A stretch of DNA of 64,000 nucleotides from Diadophis punctatus similis (Eukaryota; Chordata; Lepidosauria; Squamata; Dipsadidae): assembly GCA_023053685.1 (NCBI GenBank), contig JALIGW010000026.1:146501-210500 (forward strand). Direction: 5' to 3'. Numbering within the stretch: the first letter of the stretch is position 1; every line of letters starts with the position of its first letter. Below, in pieces: positions 1 to 45,665 of this stretch. The position numbers and the translations under genes are program-made. The notes below the pieces were generated by a model. It searched no databases and was not told the DNA's origin. It saw nothing but the letters and a program-made list of their open reading frames with translations.

Positions 1-1140
1 TATATAACACTCATACCTAAAGAAGATACAGACAAGACTTTAATCAAAAACTATAGACCAATCTTGCTACTAAATTCGGACTACAAAATTTTTACAACAA
101 TATTGGCAGAAAGACTAAAAATAATATTCAATCAAATGATACATTCGGACCAAAATGGCTTTCTTTCAAAAAGACAAATTCAGAACAATACAAGGATAAT
201 AATGAATGTATTAGAGTACTATGAAATTCATTCAGATCAATAATTGGCATTAATATTTATTGATGCGCAGAAAGCCTTTGACAATTTAGACTGGAAATTT
301 TTTGTAACGCAACTAAAATATATGCAATTCGGCGACAAATTTATTAGAACAATAAGAAACTATATACTCAACCCAGACAGCGAGAATCCTAATAAATGGT
401 GATATGACTGGGAAAATAGAAGTAATGAAAGGTGTAAGACAAGGGTGCCCTCTATCCCCATTACTGTTCATATTTGCACTAGAAACTCTGTTAAATCAAA
501 TTAGGAAAAACCCGAATATTAAAGGATTGAAAATCAAAAAAGAGGAATACAAAACACAGGCATTTGCAGATGATATGGTCTTCATTATCGAAGATCCCCA
601 AAACTCTGGACCTGAAACAATGAAGGAAATTAAAAAATTTGGCAAAGTGGCTGGCTTAAAGATTAATAAAGACAAAACAAAAATAATAGCTAAAAACTGT
701 ACTCGGAAACAAGAGAAGAAATTGGAAGAATTATTAGGAATTCAAATAACCAAAAAAGTAAAATACCTCGGAATCTGGATAACAGCTGTTCAACAATAAA
801 AGAGGTTAACTACTCAAAACTAATGCACAAAATTCAAAAAGATTTGGAAACATGGTCCAAACTACAAATTTCTCTAATTGGAAAAATAGCCACAATTAAA
901 ATGAATGTATTACCAAAAAATATCTACTTATTCCAAACAGCTCCAACAAAAATTGGGAAATTTTTTTATACGAATTTAGACAAATTGATTTTGAAATTTA
1001 TTTGGACAGGAAAAAAAGCAAGAATTTAAAAAAAGCTATTGCAAGATAAAAGAATGAGAGGTGGTTTTGGATTACCGGACTGGAAACTATATCATCAAGC
1101 AGCAACTATAACATGGATGAAGGAATGGGTGACACTTACA

Positions 1141-1285
1141 AACAAGTGTCACCCTTTTTTTTTACTTTTATAAATTGTTTTTAATAATTTTACTGTTTAG
1201 TTTTTCTCTAAAATGCTGTACGCCGCCCTGTGTCCCTTCGGAGTAGGGCGGCATAGAAGAATTCCTAAATAAAATAAAATAAAAT
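1141..1285 (+). mobile_element. Short 3' tail of another non-LTR element inserted in the L1
   Basis: The L1 reading frame breaks near 1140 and resumes near 1286. The insert carries a GCCGCCC...GGGCGGC snap-back motif (about 1222-1252) followed by an AAATA-type tail. The same motif recurs in the opposite orientation at 36646-36715. This looks like a 5'-truncated retrotransposon 3' end; family (BovB-like or L2-like) not settled from sequence alone. Confidence 0.55.
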
Positions 1286-1956
1286 AAATAAAGAGAATAC
1301 TAACAATAGAAGGACACGATTTACAAATTGGCTGGCATAATTTCATTTGGGAGAGAAAACATCAGATACACAAATACTTCCAGAGGCACCACATTAGAGG
1401 GACACTATCAGACGATTGGCTAGAAATTAAAAATAAATACTATATCCAAATACCCAAATGGATATCTCCAATGGAAGCCCTAATCTACCCCAACACGTTA
1501 GATCTAAATAAAAAAAATCACTTATAAGGAACTATTAGATGAACGAAGCAATTTAAAAACGAGAAGAATTGGCATTAAGGGGAATAATAATTGATTGGTG
1601 GCCATATTTACAGATTCAAAGGAAACATAAAAAAGATCTATTACAATCTGGCTTTCACGAAAAAGATCAAGAATTGGACAAAATTTTATTAGGTACAGAG
1701 GAAAAAATAATAACAAAATCTTACAATTGCTTACTCAATATAAAAATGGAAGAAGAAACGGTAAAGGAGGTAATGATAATTTGGGCACAAAATTTCGGCC
1801 ACACTATTGAATTAGAACTCTGGGATAAATTATGGAATCAAAATTACAAAATGACAATGGCCTCATCATACAGAGAAAATACTTACAAAATGTTCTACAG
1901 ATGGCACTTACCTCCGGCAAGATTGGCGAAAATGTTTCCACACCTATCACCTAAAT

Positions 1957-2286
1957 CAGTGGTTCCCAACCTTTTTGTGATCGAGTACCACTTGGAGGTC
2001 CCGTACAGTCGCCGCGTACCACCTGGTTCCAGAGAAACTAAATTCGATCAGATATCACTTTATTTCCATAATTGTACCGTTCCTTTTTTGGCCCCGCAAC
2101 TGGATTCTTGGGCCACTGGGACCAGGTGGGTGGCATGTGGCAACAGTTGTGTTAGGCAGTAAACATTTTTGTGAAGTAAAAAATAACTAACTAAAAATCG
2201 TTCATGACCCCGAAAGTGTTCGCGTACCACCTGGAAGGCCCTCGCGTACCACTAGTGGTACACGTACCACAGGTTGGGAACCACTG
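1957..2286. mobile_element. Non-autonomous hAT-type element (MITE) nested in the L1
   Basis: The ends are CAGTGGTTCCCAACCT and its reverse complement, a 16-bp terminal inverted repeat. It is flanked on both sides by the identical 8-bp direct repeat ACCTAAAT (1949-1956 and 2287-2294). An 8-bp duplication and CAGTGG ends are hAT hallmarks. The L1 sequence resumes directly after the right duplication. No transposase reading frame is present. Confidence 0.88.
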
Positions 2287-2940
2287 ACCTAAATGCTGGA
2301 AATGTAAACAAGAATCTGGGACGTACTACCATATGTGGTGGATGTGCCCAGAAATAAAGAAATACTGAAAAAAAAAATACAAAACTGGATAGAAGAAATA
2401 ACAAAACAAACTACAGAATTCAAATCGGAAGCATTTTTCTAAGGAATATTAAAAATGAAAGCAAACAAATATGTCCAATATCTTACATTACACATAATAA
2501 CGGCTGCCAGGATTCTATACGCACAACATTGGAAAACGGATATAATCCCTTCAAACACAATGATAATAACTAAAATACTGGATTGTGCAGAAATGTGTAA
2601 ATTAACGATGAAATTACATGATAAAGAGAATACGGAATTTTATAAAATTTGGGAAAATTGGTATGAATGGCTGGAATACAAAAAAAATTGAAATAATTAG
2701 TAATGTCTACAGGAAAATAAAAAAACAGGATGTTAAGGGTGATGAAAAGAATAAGTTAAAAACAAGAAACAGATTTTTGATAAACTAAAGGAATAGTGAT
2801 TTAGATACAGAAATATGATGATACGTAAAGTTGTAATATATACCGTATATACTTTTTTCTTTTTGTTGTTTTTTGTGTAATGTTTTTTAGGTTAGGTTAT
2901 GTCGTTCATGTTATTGTATAGTTTTATATATGTTTGATTT

Positions 2941-3089
<149 letters not shown>

Positions 3090-3322
3090 ATTATATGTTG
3101 TTTCTTTTTCTTTAAAATTACTTAATAAAAATTATTTTTTTAAAAAAGAAGCAGCCAAAAAGGGAGAGCACTTTAAAAAGATGTGTGTGTGTGTGTGTCA
3201 CATTTGTGAGAGCACCCATGGGCACAGCCTCAGTTCACACAGCCCGAGTTAAGTAAGCGCATGTACAAAACATGCTGATGAGGATCTACCCAGAGTTTGA
3301 TCTTAGATAAAAAATCTAACTT

Positions 3323-3350
3323 GAATGAATGAATGAATGAATGAATGAAT
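3323..3350. repeat. (GAAT)n microsatellite
   Basis: Seven tandem GAAT units. The surrounding 3126-4418 stretch would be intron 1 of the Neverland-like gene; I see no further exon, only the repeat and unclassified sequence. Confidence 0.9.
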
Positions 3351-4418
3351 GTATGCAAACTGTGGTTACTTTTAACTTGGCTTTGGGAAAGCGTCCCATC
3401 TTGTGTAAGCCGAAGCTCTTCCAGCATAATCTCTTGTATTGAGCAAACCCCAAGCAGGCACATTCTGTCCCCACCAGGTTGATGTCCTCAATTAAAATGG
3501 TGATGAAGAACCAGGATGGGGACAATGAGAAACTCCATCTAGGTTGCTGGGCGTTGGCACTCATTCAATGGCACACCATTGGTAACCAGCTAAGCATTGA
3601 TGCCCAGGGAGCCATGCACTCTGAGTCCAACAGCTGCCGCCAAGAGGCTGAAAAATGCAGCTCAAGGAGAAAATCAGATTTATTCTTCCAAATCCACAAG
3701 ACACTAGTGGCAGGAAGGAAAAAGTAAGGTTTATCAGCTGATGAACTGATAGATAGATAGTTCACCAGCTATGCCCAATTTATGATTATTTTGGCTTGTT
3801 GCACAGTGAGTCAGATGTTTAGGCTGGATTTTATTCACCCATTGGCTCTTTCCCAAGAGTATTATTAGCTGGCAAACATACTGAATCTCCCTGCCTTCTA
3901 TTTCCCCCTCCCAACCCCCCCCCCACAACTCTGTGAGACAAGTTGGGCTGAGAGAGGCCAGTGGCCAGTCCATCCCCTGCCGACTTCCTTGCCAGCTCCT
4001 GGTCTCTAGGCCAGCACCTTCACTCCCACGCCAAAGCGACTCTCCGCTAAAAACCTACCGGCGTTTCTGGAGTCCCCCTCTTGTTTAAAAAGCCAAGCTG
4101 ATCCAAGGCAGGAAGGGAGACAGAGCAGAGCATTGGGGTGGGGTGGGGGGCGGCGGATCAGTCTTCCTATTAAGGGGTGCAGCTCCCCAATCCTCGGAAC
4201 TACAGTAGCCGGACTACCGGGACCTCTGCATCTGCTCCGCTACCCCACTGACTTCCTTCCCACGTTTCAGCTGAGCGGGAAAGGCTTTTCCCTGACATTT
4301 GGCCTACTGGAGGGGCGCTTGTTCCACCGCATTCCGGACCTCGCCTGCCCGCCTGCCCGCCTGCCCGCCTGCCTCTTCCGCTCTTCATGGAGCGCCTTCG
4401 GAGCTCAGAGCCACTCAC

Positions 4419-4773
4419 CCAGCGCAGCCACGTTGCGCACCTCCCCGCGGGCCAGCTCGGCTGAGCCCAAGAGCCGGAACCAGCCATTGGGGTAGGAGGG
4501 CAGCAGCTGGCCGGCACGCCGGTTCTTGCGCATCCGGGCGGCGCTTTGCGCGCGGCTCCAGCCGGGCTCAGTCAGGTAGCCCACCTGGTCCAGCGAGCGA
4601 ATCAGTCGCTTGGGCCGCAGCACCAGCCACGCCACGCTCCCGCCGGCCGCGGCCACCAGCAACAGGAGCGGCAGCAGCAGCAGCAAAAGGGGCGGCGGCG
4701 GCGGCAGGAGGAGGAGGAGGAGGGCGGCGGCGGCGGCGGCTACAACGGCCACGAAGAGCGCGACCAGCCTCAT
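4419..4773 (-). CDS. nvd: Neverland/DAF-36-like Rieske oxygenase (cholesterol 7-desaturase type), first coding exon, partial
   Basis: The exon opens with ATG at 4773 and encodes about 118 residues. A very hydrophobic N-terminus (residues about 4-52, runs of Leu, Ala and Pro) fits a membrane anchor. It is followed by a basic linker and the segment YPNGWFRLLGSAELARGEV (about residues 93-111). In Neverland and DAF-36 proteins this PNGW(F/Y)R..-S-EL..GEV block sits just before the Rieske [2Fe-2S] domain. The exon ends at a consensus donor (G|GTGAGT, 4419/4418) with phase 1. The Rieske Cys/His motifs and catalytic domain must lie on later exons to the left of the window; I found none between 1 and 4418. 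These enzymes convert cholesterol to 7-dehydrocholesterol in insects and nematodes; orthologues are reported from several non-mammalian deuterostomes. The GGC/GCC-rich trinucleotide runs in the exon are unusual. Head-to-head with GRIN1. Confidence 0.72.
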
Positions 4774-7459
4774 CCTGAAGTGTCCGACTGCAGCGCGTCC
4801 TCGCGCCTCTTATAGCTCAGGCCGGGACGGGGCCGGCCCAGCCCAGCCCAGGCGGCAAAGGAATGACCGCTCGAGCGCCTCCTCCCCGGCCCGGCCTCCT
4901 CGGTTGTCCCTCCAGCGCGAACCTGCAAGCCGTAAGGAGTCGGCGGCTAAACACGCCGCTGGAACTCTCTGCCACTGGCGGCTCTAGCAGAGCGCAGCAC
5001 AGGCCCTCTCGCGGCAGGGGCTCCGTCGACCAGTCCAGCCAAACGAGGCCAGGAGCGCACGGGGTGGCCATCGGAGCTCAAAGAGGCTCTGGTCAAGGGA
5101 AGGGCTGGCCCTGCTTTCCGTCAGCCACCGAAGGGATCCCCTCATCACCCCTAATTTCTGCATAGAAAGGTTCAGCAGCTGAGTTGAGCCGCCCCTCTCC
5201 AGCCAGCTGGTCCAAGTAATCAACGACTCATCTGTGATTCAACTATGTATTCCCTGTTGCCCCCACCACCACCACCCCCGACAGGAGGAAGGGGGACAAT
5301 GGGGAGACGGAATGCCTGCTCGGGGAGCCTCCCGGCTCTCCTGCTTAAGAGAAAAGGGCGAGTCTCCCACCGAATCTGCCCGGGGCACAGAGTCTCAAAG
5401 GGGCTCTCAACAGACCACCAAGGAAGCCTCTGAGCAAGCTCTGCCCGCTGCAGAGCCCTGCCTGTCCGGCATAAGTGGGTCAGCGAAGCGACTCTCCTTG
5501 GCATTTCAGCACCTCGGAAGAGGGGGTAGCCCGGTCGAAATGTTTTCCCTACTGTAACAGCTTTTCTAAATCTGGGGTGCTGGACCACCACCAGATGACA
5601 GGGAGGGCTTCGCAGGGACCCGCGGCCAGCTCGGTCCTGCTGCTGAGAACTCAGAAAGGCCAAATGGGGAGGGGGCCCCCGTTTCCACAGGTTTTATCAG
5701 CGGAGGCGGTCTTGCAACGGTCGCAATGCTTGCAAAAGCAAAGCCAGGGACAGGGAGCCCACGCCTCTGCCCGCTTCCTCTCTGGCTTCTGAGAAGGTCC
5801 TGGGCAGAGGCTGCCTCCTTTGCTGGGAGAATTGCAAAGCCCCCAACCCAAATTTTTCGTAGCCTGACTTTCAAAGCAACAAGAAGTTTTGCTTGTGCCA
5901 CAGACCCCCCCCCCCATGTTTGTTTTGGTGTTATTATTTTCATTCCTGTTCTCAGCACATTTGGAAGATGTGGGACACCAACACAGTGAAGTGTTTCTAT
6001 AGCAACGTGCACTTTTTAAAGACGTCACCAAGACCGGTTTGCATTGCTGGATTCTGGGGCTGCTGGAGAAAAAAAAACCCTCAGTTCTTTTGTTCTGAAC
6101 AGGGGGGGGGGGGCTTAATCTTTATCAAGATCTGTGGGTGCCAAAGTGAACCCACAGATCTCGATATATATATAGGAATTCACTCCCACCTGTCACTTTA
6201 GCAGCATTTGCCATTTTCTATACTGCCTGCCTGCCTCTTTACAAAACCTTTAATTTGCTGGTGGCAATAAAAGCTGTTAAAAGGAAATGCAGGAAGGCTC
6301 ACCCTACATTTGTCGAAGGCGTTTTAAATGAGAATAAATAAGGAACCAGCATTTGTTGCCACCATAAGCGAGAGGGGGGGCGTCCAGTTTAGGGGGTTCC
6401 ACTAAGGAGGGAGAGGCTCCGTCTGTTCGTCTGACAGCCACGGGACGGTTCCTAAGCAGCCAGCCCAGGAATAGCTCTGCTATTTGGGGAGTTATGCAGC
6501 GACTCTTGAAGGGATCCGCATCAGGAAAGTCCCATTGTCCAGTCTGGAGGAAAGTGGCCAGGTAGAGCAACACTCGGACCACTGCCCAGTCTGTCCTGCC
6601 CACCAGGGACAAGGAGACTCCTGCCCAGCACTTTATCACTGCAGGGAAGCCTCCTTCCCCCCCTTAGCAGTGGGGCTTAGAGCCTCAAGGAGGTTCACTG
6701 TCTCCTCTCACGGGAAAGGAAGGAGACCTTCCCAGCTGCACACGTGCACTAATTGCCCAGCTCTTCTGTCCGGTATTAATCTCTCCCCCACCCCGACTGT
6801 TGAGCGGTCCACCTGCGTGCCATCTTCTTTGGCTTTACTAGATCCTCTCCTTCCTCCACAGCCAGTCTATTCATCCCGTCTTCCTTTCTCCTCCCTCTAG
6901 ATCCCTCCTTCCTTCCTTCAGTTGGGTTGCACCCCCAACCAGCCGAAGCATCTCCTTCTCGCCTAAAACCAGGTCACCTGCTTTTGGGTCGGTTGGCTGG
7001 CCAGAGCTGAAAACCGGGGAGGCGTCTCAGAGCCGGGGGGGGGGAGACGCTGCAAAAAGGGAGGATGCACTTCCATCCTCGGGAGGGCAGAGGGCGGCCG
7101 CCTTAGGTGGCTCTTTCCTCGCAGAAGCCCCAAGGTGACCACCCACCCACCCCACTTCTTTTTTCTTCTATTCAGATTCGGGGGCGCCGCGGGGGGGGGG
7201 CTATTTTCCAGAAGCCGCTGGGGCGGAAAGTGCGGGGTGGGGGCTCCCTCAGGAGCTGGAGGGTTTGGCCGGGCGGGGGCTGGCTTTCCGGGGCCCCTCC
7301 CTCGCTCGCTCGCCCCCCTCGCCCCCGCCCCAGTCGACGTGCCGCGGCTGCCGCAGTGGCAGGTTGGCGGAGCCGCCGGGCGCCTCTCCCGCGCGCCCGA
7401 CCGACCGCAGGGGGGAATTCAGCACCGCGGAGAGCGGCTCGCCCGGGGCGCGGGGCGCC
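4774..7459. promoter_or_regulatory. Divergent intergenic region between the Neverland-like gene and GRIN1, CpG-rich at both ends
   Basis: The stretches about 4300-5100 and 7150-7710 are rich in G+C and CpG, as expected for promoter CpG islands of two head-to-head genes about 2.7 kb apart. In between are C/G homopolymer tracts (5906-5914, 6103-6112, 7037-7046) and no convincing exon. The reading frames here have no recognisable domain. Confidence 0.55.
4809..4814 (-). promoter_or_regulatory. Possible TATA box of the Neverland-like gene
   Basis: The minus strand reads TATAAG about 36 bp before the ATG at 4773. If used, the 5' UTR would be only a few bases, so an upstream CpG-type start or an earlier ATG is an alternative. 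Confidence 0.35.
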
Positions 7460-40441
<32,982 letters not shown>

Positions 40442-41040
40442 GATCTCGGGATGGACCAATGGAGACTCCGAGGGCCCTTCTGGAGACACCAAAGGGAAGC
40501 CTTTGACATCCACCCACGGCGCCTGCATTGCTTTCTTCCCTCCGGCCACGATAGATCCCTGCTTTCTCCAAGGGTGACCAACCTCCCTTGTGGCCTTGGG
40601 ATGAACTACTGAACACGAGGAGGTCTGGGAGCACCTCCGTTTTTCCTAGAGTGTGGCCTCCATTTACTTCTCCTCCAAGACACGCAGAGAAGGTAGTCCT
40701 GAGGGAGACCCCCACCCAGGAGAGGATGGATGGCACATTCAGCGAAGCCGAGGGGAAGAGTCTCATCATCATTCCATGCATGCACAGAACCTCTTAAGCC
40801 CACCTTACTTCACACGACTGTTTCCAGACTGTATCAGGGGGCCGTGAAGAGGCCCCCAGCCCCACGGCTCATGGGTCCCTTTGTTTATATATAGCGTTCT
40901 GTAAAAAAGGCCTGTCGGTCCACCACCTCCCACCCAGAGAGCCCTGGGGCGGCCTTTTTTTTGGAGCTGCTACTGTGAAGGTGCCAGTGTTCCCTCAGGA
41001 CACCCAAGGTTTTCTCTGAAGTGGGTGGGGGAATCTCCCC

Positions 41041-41089
<49 letters not shown>

Positions 41090-42330
41090 GACTATTTCTT
41101 AGCTCATTTGTGAAACAGAGTTTTAGTCAACCCCTTCCACGCCTCCCACCTGGTAAAGCAACATTTCCGGTGGGACGGGAAGTTCCCAGCTTCTCTGCGA
41201 CTCTTTGCTGGCTGCCGATCCAAATCTCCAGCTCTGCTCCTCCTCTGCAGAAGTGCTTTCCAGTCTCTGCCCCGGACGGACGCTGGCACTGACCCCTTTG
41301 CTCATCTCCTGGGCTGGGATCAGGGGGAGCCTTGGAGTTATTCCTCTCTTCTCTTTATGGCTACATGCATCGAGATTTGTAACAAACCCCCTCTGGCAAA
41401 CAGGCACCTGCCAAGATCTGCTAGCCTTTTATACAGAGAGGGTCCTGATTCTTTCCTCCCCTGGCCTCAGAACAACCCCCCCCCCCACAACCAATTATCC
41501 TGCATGTGCCACTGCCTTCTGGAAAGAAAGCCAGGCCTTCTGGCTCTCCAGCTGAAAGTTTTATGTTGGTTCCAGTGCTTCCATCTCCGACCCTGATTGA
41601 TCCTCACAATGTTTTTCATTCCCCCCCACTCAGGAGGACCAAAATACCAGCCTTATCACTACTCCAGCAGCTCCCAGCCACGTAACCCTGGTTATGAGTT
41701 TGACACCCTTCAGGTGTTAAACTGGAACCCCTAATTCGTTTTTGCAATTGTGGGTGCAGAATCTCAATCCAGATTAAGATAATCCCAGTTTGCCCAAAGA
41801 TTATCTGCTCTGTCGAGAAGCAGAAGCGCCCTTAACCTGCTCCCTTCCATGCCGCACGGTCAGAGCCCAGGGCAGGCCGCGGGGCAGGAGGGGCAGACAG
41901 GGAGGCCTGGGCAGCTCTGAGCGAGCGAGGCCAGGGTGTCGTTCTGAGGCTGCTTGTGAGAGTCAGAAAACCTGATTCCACACATACTACACGTTGCAAC
42001 CGCCCAGGGGACCCGAGGATGGTTAGCAAAGTAGCGCCAACTTGGGGTGCCTCTCAAGAACTCCCAACTTGCAGGAGGCACCTCAACACACGATCACATC
42101 CCTGCTCCTTCTACCGGATCATCATAACCACCCCCCTCCCCACCTCCCGGTGTACCCTTCAACCTGGATCCTAATTTACCAAGCTGGCCTGTGTGCACCC
42201 ACACACATTCTCTACCTGCTTACTCAGAAGTAGGGCCCAATGCATTCGCTGGGACCTTCTCGTAGGTAAGTAGAGATGGAACTGTAATTCTAACCAGGCT
42301 TTTTGAAATAAAGCATACGAGCTTGGACAG
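40442..42330 (+). other. GRIN1: GRIN1 3' untranslated region with candidate poly(A) signal
   Basis: No new exon follows the TGA. The first convincing + strand AATAAA is at 42307-42312, giving a 3' UTR of about 1.9 kb; earlier non-canonical sites cannot be excluded. It includes a (CT)n tract at 41041-41084. Confidence 0.5.
41041..41084. repeat. (CT)n microsatellite in GRIN1 3' UTR
   Basis: About 22 CT units in the presumed 3' UTR. Confidence 0.95.
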
Positions 42331-42455
42331 GTGCTCAGAGCCGCACTGAAGAAGCAATGTTCAATAATTAAGAGTTATCATACTTATGTATAGTTCTGCT
42401 ATGGGTTTTTGTAATAGTGAATTTAAATCCATTAATTTGAAATGACATATTCTTG

Positions 42456-42460
<5 letters not shown>

Positions 42461-42498
<38 letters not shown>

Positions 42499-42510
42499 GT
42501 GTGTGCATGT
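42461..42510. repeat. (GT)n microsatellite
   Basis: About 24 GT units with one GCGT interruption, directly before foldback repeat B. Confidence 0.95.
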
Positions 42511-42526
42511 GTACCTGCAAAGACAC

Positions 42527-42655
42527 TTATCCCAAAGGTGCTTTTTCAAGAGGCAACTGGGCTTTATGGTTTTTCTTTGAAGACGTTTCGCTTCCCATCC
42601 AAGAACCTTCTTCTTATAAAGGTCCAGCTGCCTCTTGAAAAAGCACCTTTGGGAT
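42527..42655. repeat. Foldback (inverted) repeat B
   Basis: Two 34-nt arms, 42527-42560 and 42622-42655, are reverse complements with a single mismatch. The 61-nt loop contains GAAGACGTTTCGCTTCCCAT, a phrase found in dispersed reptile repeats. It lies between the convergent GRIN1 and LRRC26 3' ends. Confidence 0.88.
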
Positions 42656-43859
42656 AACCAAGACCTGGATGGCTGAGAATCTCCACAGACATTTTTCAAG
42701 GACACTTCTTTATTTAAATTCACAGCAAAGAGGAAAAATAAGAGGCAGAAGCCTATATTTCCCTTCCTCACTCTGAACTTAAATAAAATTTCCTTACAGG
42801 CGCTGAGAAAGACTAGAAAGACTGGCTAGAAGGTGAGCTGCTTCCTGAGCCACTCGGAGGTTGGCAGGCCAATGCCTGGCCGTGCCGTCCCTCCAGGGCA
42901 GTTCAGTACCTGTTGGGCCAAGCTCCAGCAAGGAGGGGAGGCACGGATGCCCCTCCGGTTCCCTTGACAAGCTAGGCTTCACACGGCACCGTCAGCCTCT
43001 CTGCTCCAGCTTAGACCTGGAAGCTGTGTATCCCTCCCCCCCCCCCCACCCGCCGCCCCCCCAAACTCACCCCCAGCCAAGACTAGGACTGGCTCACCTC
43101 TTGCCTTTTCCTTTCCAAGAAGAATAAGGGGAAGCCCCCCCGGGCCTGCGCATCATGGGTGTGGTTGGGGGAGCCCAGCACTGCTCTCCCCATTGGGTAG
43201 CATTTCTCAAAGAGGCCGTAAGTCGAACACAGGCCCTGTCCTCAGCTGCCTCCTGGCTGCCACTCATTAAATCAGGAACAACAGGGACCTCTGGCTGTGC
43301 CAGCCTGGGAAGCTGACAAGCGCTGTATAAAGAGCAAGGGGCACAGAGCCCAGCGGAGGAGCTTCCAGGGGCACTGAGATGCCACGGTCATCCTTGCATT
43401 GCCAGCCTCCACTTTATCTTATCTCCCTTTCTGACGAAGACCTGTGAAGTCGCCAAGCAGGGAACAGAAGGGGCTATTGTTGCATGGCACTTTGCTCCAA
43501 GGAACGGGAGGAGGGCGGTGTTCGTTCTTTTCAGGAAACACAAATGCAGCCTGCGGCCGAGTCACGTAGAAAGGGTGCTGCAGCCTCTGCCTGATCCTCA
43601 CGCCCACCTCGGTGGGAAAAGAGGCTCAGGCACCCCCTCTTTTACAATACGGGCCGCTCTTACCCCAGGGTTCCTAGCATGGCTCTTTGCATAGGAACAG
43701 GTACATACAAGCCCAAATCAAGGACCCACCCACTGGCTGAGAGAGGAATTGGGATTTTATGCACAAAGCATTGGAAACAGGAACCATTTCTAGAGCAGTT
43801 CTATGCTGCAGTCCTGCTGGCAGAGACACGGGGAAAGAGTGTTTGAGAGCGAAACCCGC

Positions 43860-45665
43860 TTACCGCAGGGGGGTCCCTGCGCGCCTCACCAGAGTCTGTG
43901 GCCAAATGCACGAGCCCGTCCTCCTCAGTTTCAGGTGGGCCACTGCCAGTGAGCCCAGTAGGATGCCGACACAAATGCTGGCCAGGAAAGTCGATGGGCC
44001 GATCAGGAGGAAGAAGGCATAGGCGGTGAGATGCATCCGGGGCGCCTGACAACGTGCAAAGGATTCGTTTCCAAGGGCTGAGATGGGATACTGGGCGAGG
44101 GACGCTCGGCGTTTGCAAGTCACTGAATTCACCTCTGGAAGAAAGAGCAGCAGAGGTCGTGGCGAGGCCGTCTTGGGCGCAGAACTAGTGCTTGGAGAAA
44201 ATGCCCAGAGGATCCCTCCACCATGTGTGCAAACGAACCTCAGCCTGGTTGAAACTATAGCGATTGTTCAAAACGGCACACTAGCAGATACCAACTCTGC
44301 TTTTTTCAGAATTAGAAAGGGTTCCAAGTAACAGCTGTTTCTTTTGCAAATGCTCTTGCATGTGGCCAAAATCTCTTTATGTCCTGCTCAGCCGAGAGAC
44401 CCTGCAGTGGTAAGTCATTATGCTGAGAACTGGGAAGTAACTGAATATTCTATTTCCCAACTTCTCTTGATTTTTCTATTGTTTGCAGAAATGTGGAGTG
44501 CACTGTGTTAATCCTACTTACTATGGGGAAAACCCCCAAAGCAACAGGTCTTGTCCCATTTGTGATTAAAAACAAACCCACCATCGGCTTCCCATGGCTG
44601 ACTACGTTCCTCAAGATCTGTAGGGCATGTGGCAAGCGAAAGGGAGACATGGAGAGGGCTGCTTTAATGTTGCCCCCCCCCCCGCAAACGTGGGCAGATG
44701 CTGTAAGAAGTCAGAAAGGGGAGGGGGGAACCACTCAAGCAAACAGCCCAGGCCACTGAGGGCTGGCTGCAGAGCCGAGCAGAGCAGCCTCTGGGGTAAC
44801 AGCCCAAATGCACTAACTCTCAGCCAGGGGGCAGCAGGACACGGCCATGTCGCCTCCACCCCCTCTGATGTGCTCAGCTGAATAATGAGGGCCCACGGAG
44901 GGGCTCAGAGGGGCTCAGACACCGAAGGCGGCTGCTCTACCCTGGAGTGCCAGCCGGCTGCTTACCTGGAACTTTGTCCCTGTTCTTCGCCAGCCACAGG
45001 AAGAGGGGCCAGATGCCACAGGAGCAGGTCCAGGGGTTGTCTTCCAAGGTCAGGTAAGACAAGGAAGGCAGACTTTCAAAGAAGCCAGCCGGGAGGGAGC
45101 TCAATGCATTGCTGTGGACAAAGAGGGCCCTGAGATGGGGGAGGGCCCTGGGGAGTTCTGGTTCCAGCCTCAGGAGCCTGTTGTTCCCCAGTTTTAGCGT
45201 CCTCAGGGCTGGCACGGGGAGGAAGGTCTCTGGGTGCAGGAGGCTGAGGGAGTTGTCGCTCAGGTCCAGGTCCTGCAGCTCATGGAGGCCCAGCAGGGCC
45301 AGGCGGTGAATGCTGGCCAGGAGGTTGTTGCCAAGGCTCAAGCGGTGCAAGACTTTCTGGGCCGCAAAGGTGCCGTTCCTGAGGATGGCAATGCGGTTGT
45401 AGTCCAGCAGGAGGGCGGTGGCGTTTGTGGGCAACTGGAGAGGTACAAAACGCAGCCTGCGGTCCACACAGTTTACTTTCCCCAAGGAGCAGCTGCAAAC
45501 ATCTGGACAGACGGAAGCAGGAAAGCGTGGCAAGAAGAGGAAGATGGTGAGGACTGTGAAGGCTCCAGGGCAGCTGCGATGATCGGTGGCTGGCAAGAGC
45601 AAAGCCCAGGCCCAGGTGCTCGAAGCCATGGGTCTTCCAGGCCCACCCTTGGAGAGGCTCCACAT
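43860..45665 (-). CDS. LRRC26: LRRC26-like leucine-rich-repeat membrane protein (two exons)
   Basis: Exon 1 is 44966-45665 and exon 2 is 43860-44134; donor G|GTAAGC and acceptor TTCCAG join in phase 1. The frame is 324 residues from the first ATG (45665), or 312 from a second ATG (45629) with a better start context. Order: signal-like hydrophobic stretch, LRRNT cysteines (CPDVCSC), about six leucine-rich repeats (for example LRTLKLGNNRLLRLEPELP), LRRCT starting NPWTCSC and completed by exon 2, one membrane helix (FLLIGPSTFLASICVGILLG) and a short basic tail. This is the layout of the LRRC26/38/52/55 family of BK potassium-channel gamma subunits. The position next to GRIN1 and convergent with it is that of LRRC26 in mammals, which decides between the four. 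Confidence 0.88.

Noticed and set aside
42361..42771. Minus-strand frame across the GT repeat and foldback B
   Set aside because: Translation of the repeat and hairpin arms; a similar frame over foldback A confirms that it is repeat-derived.
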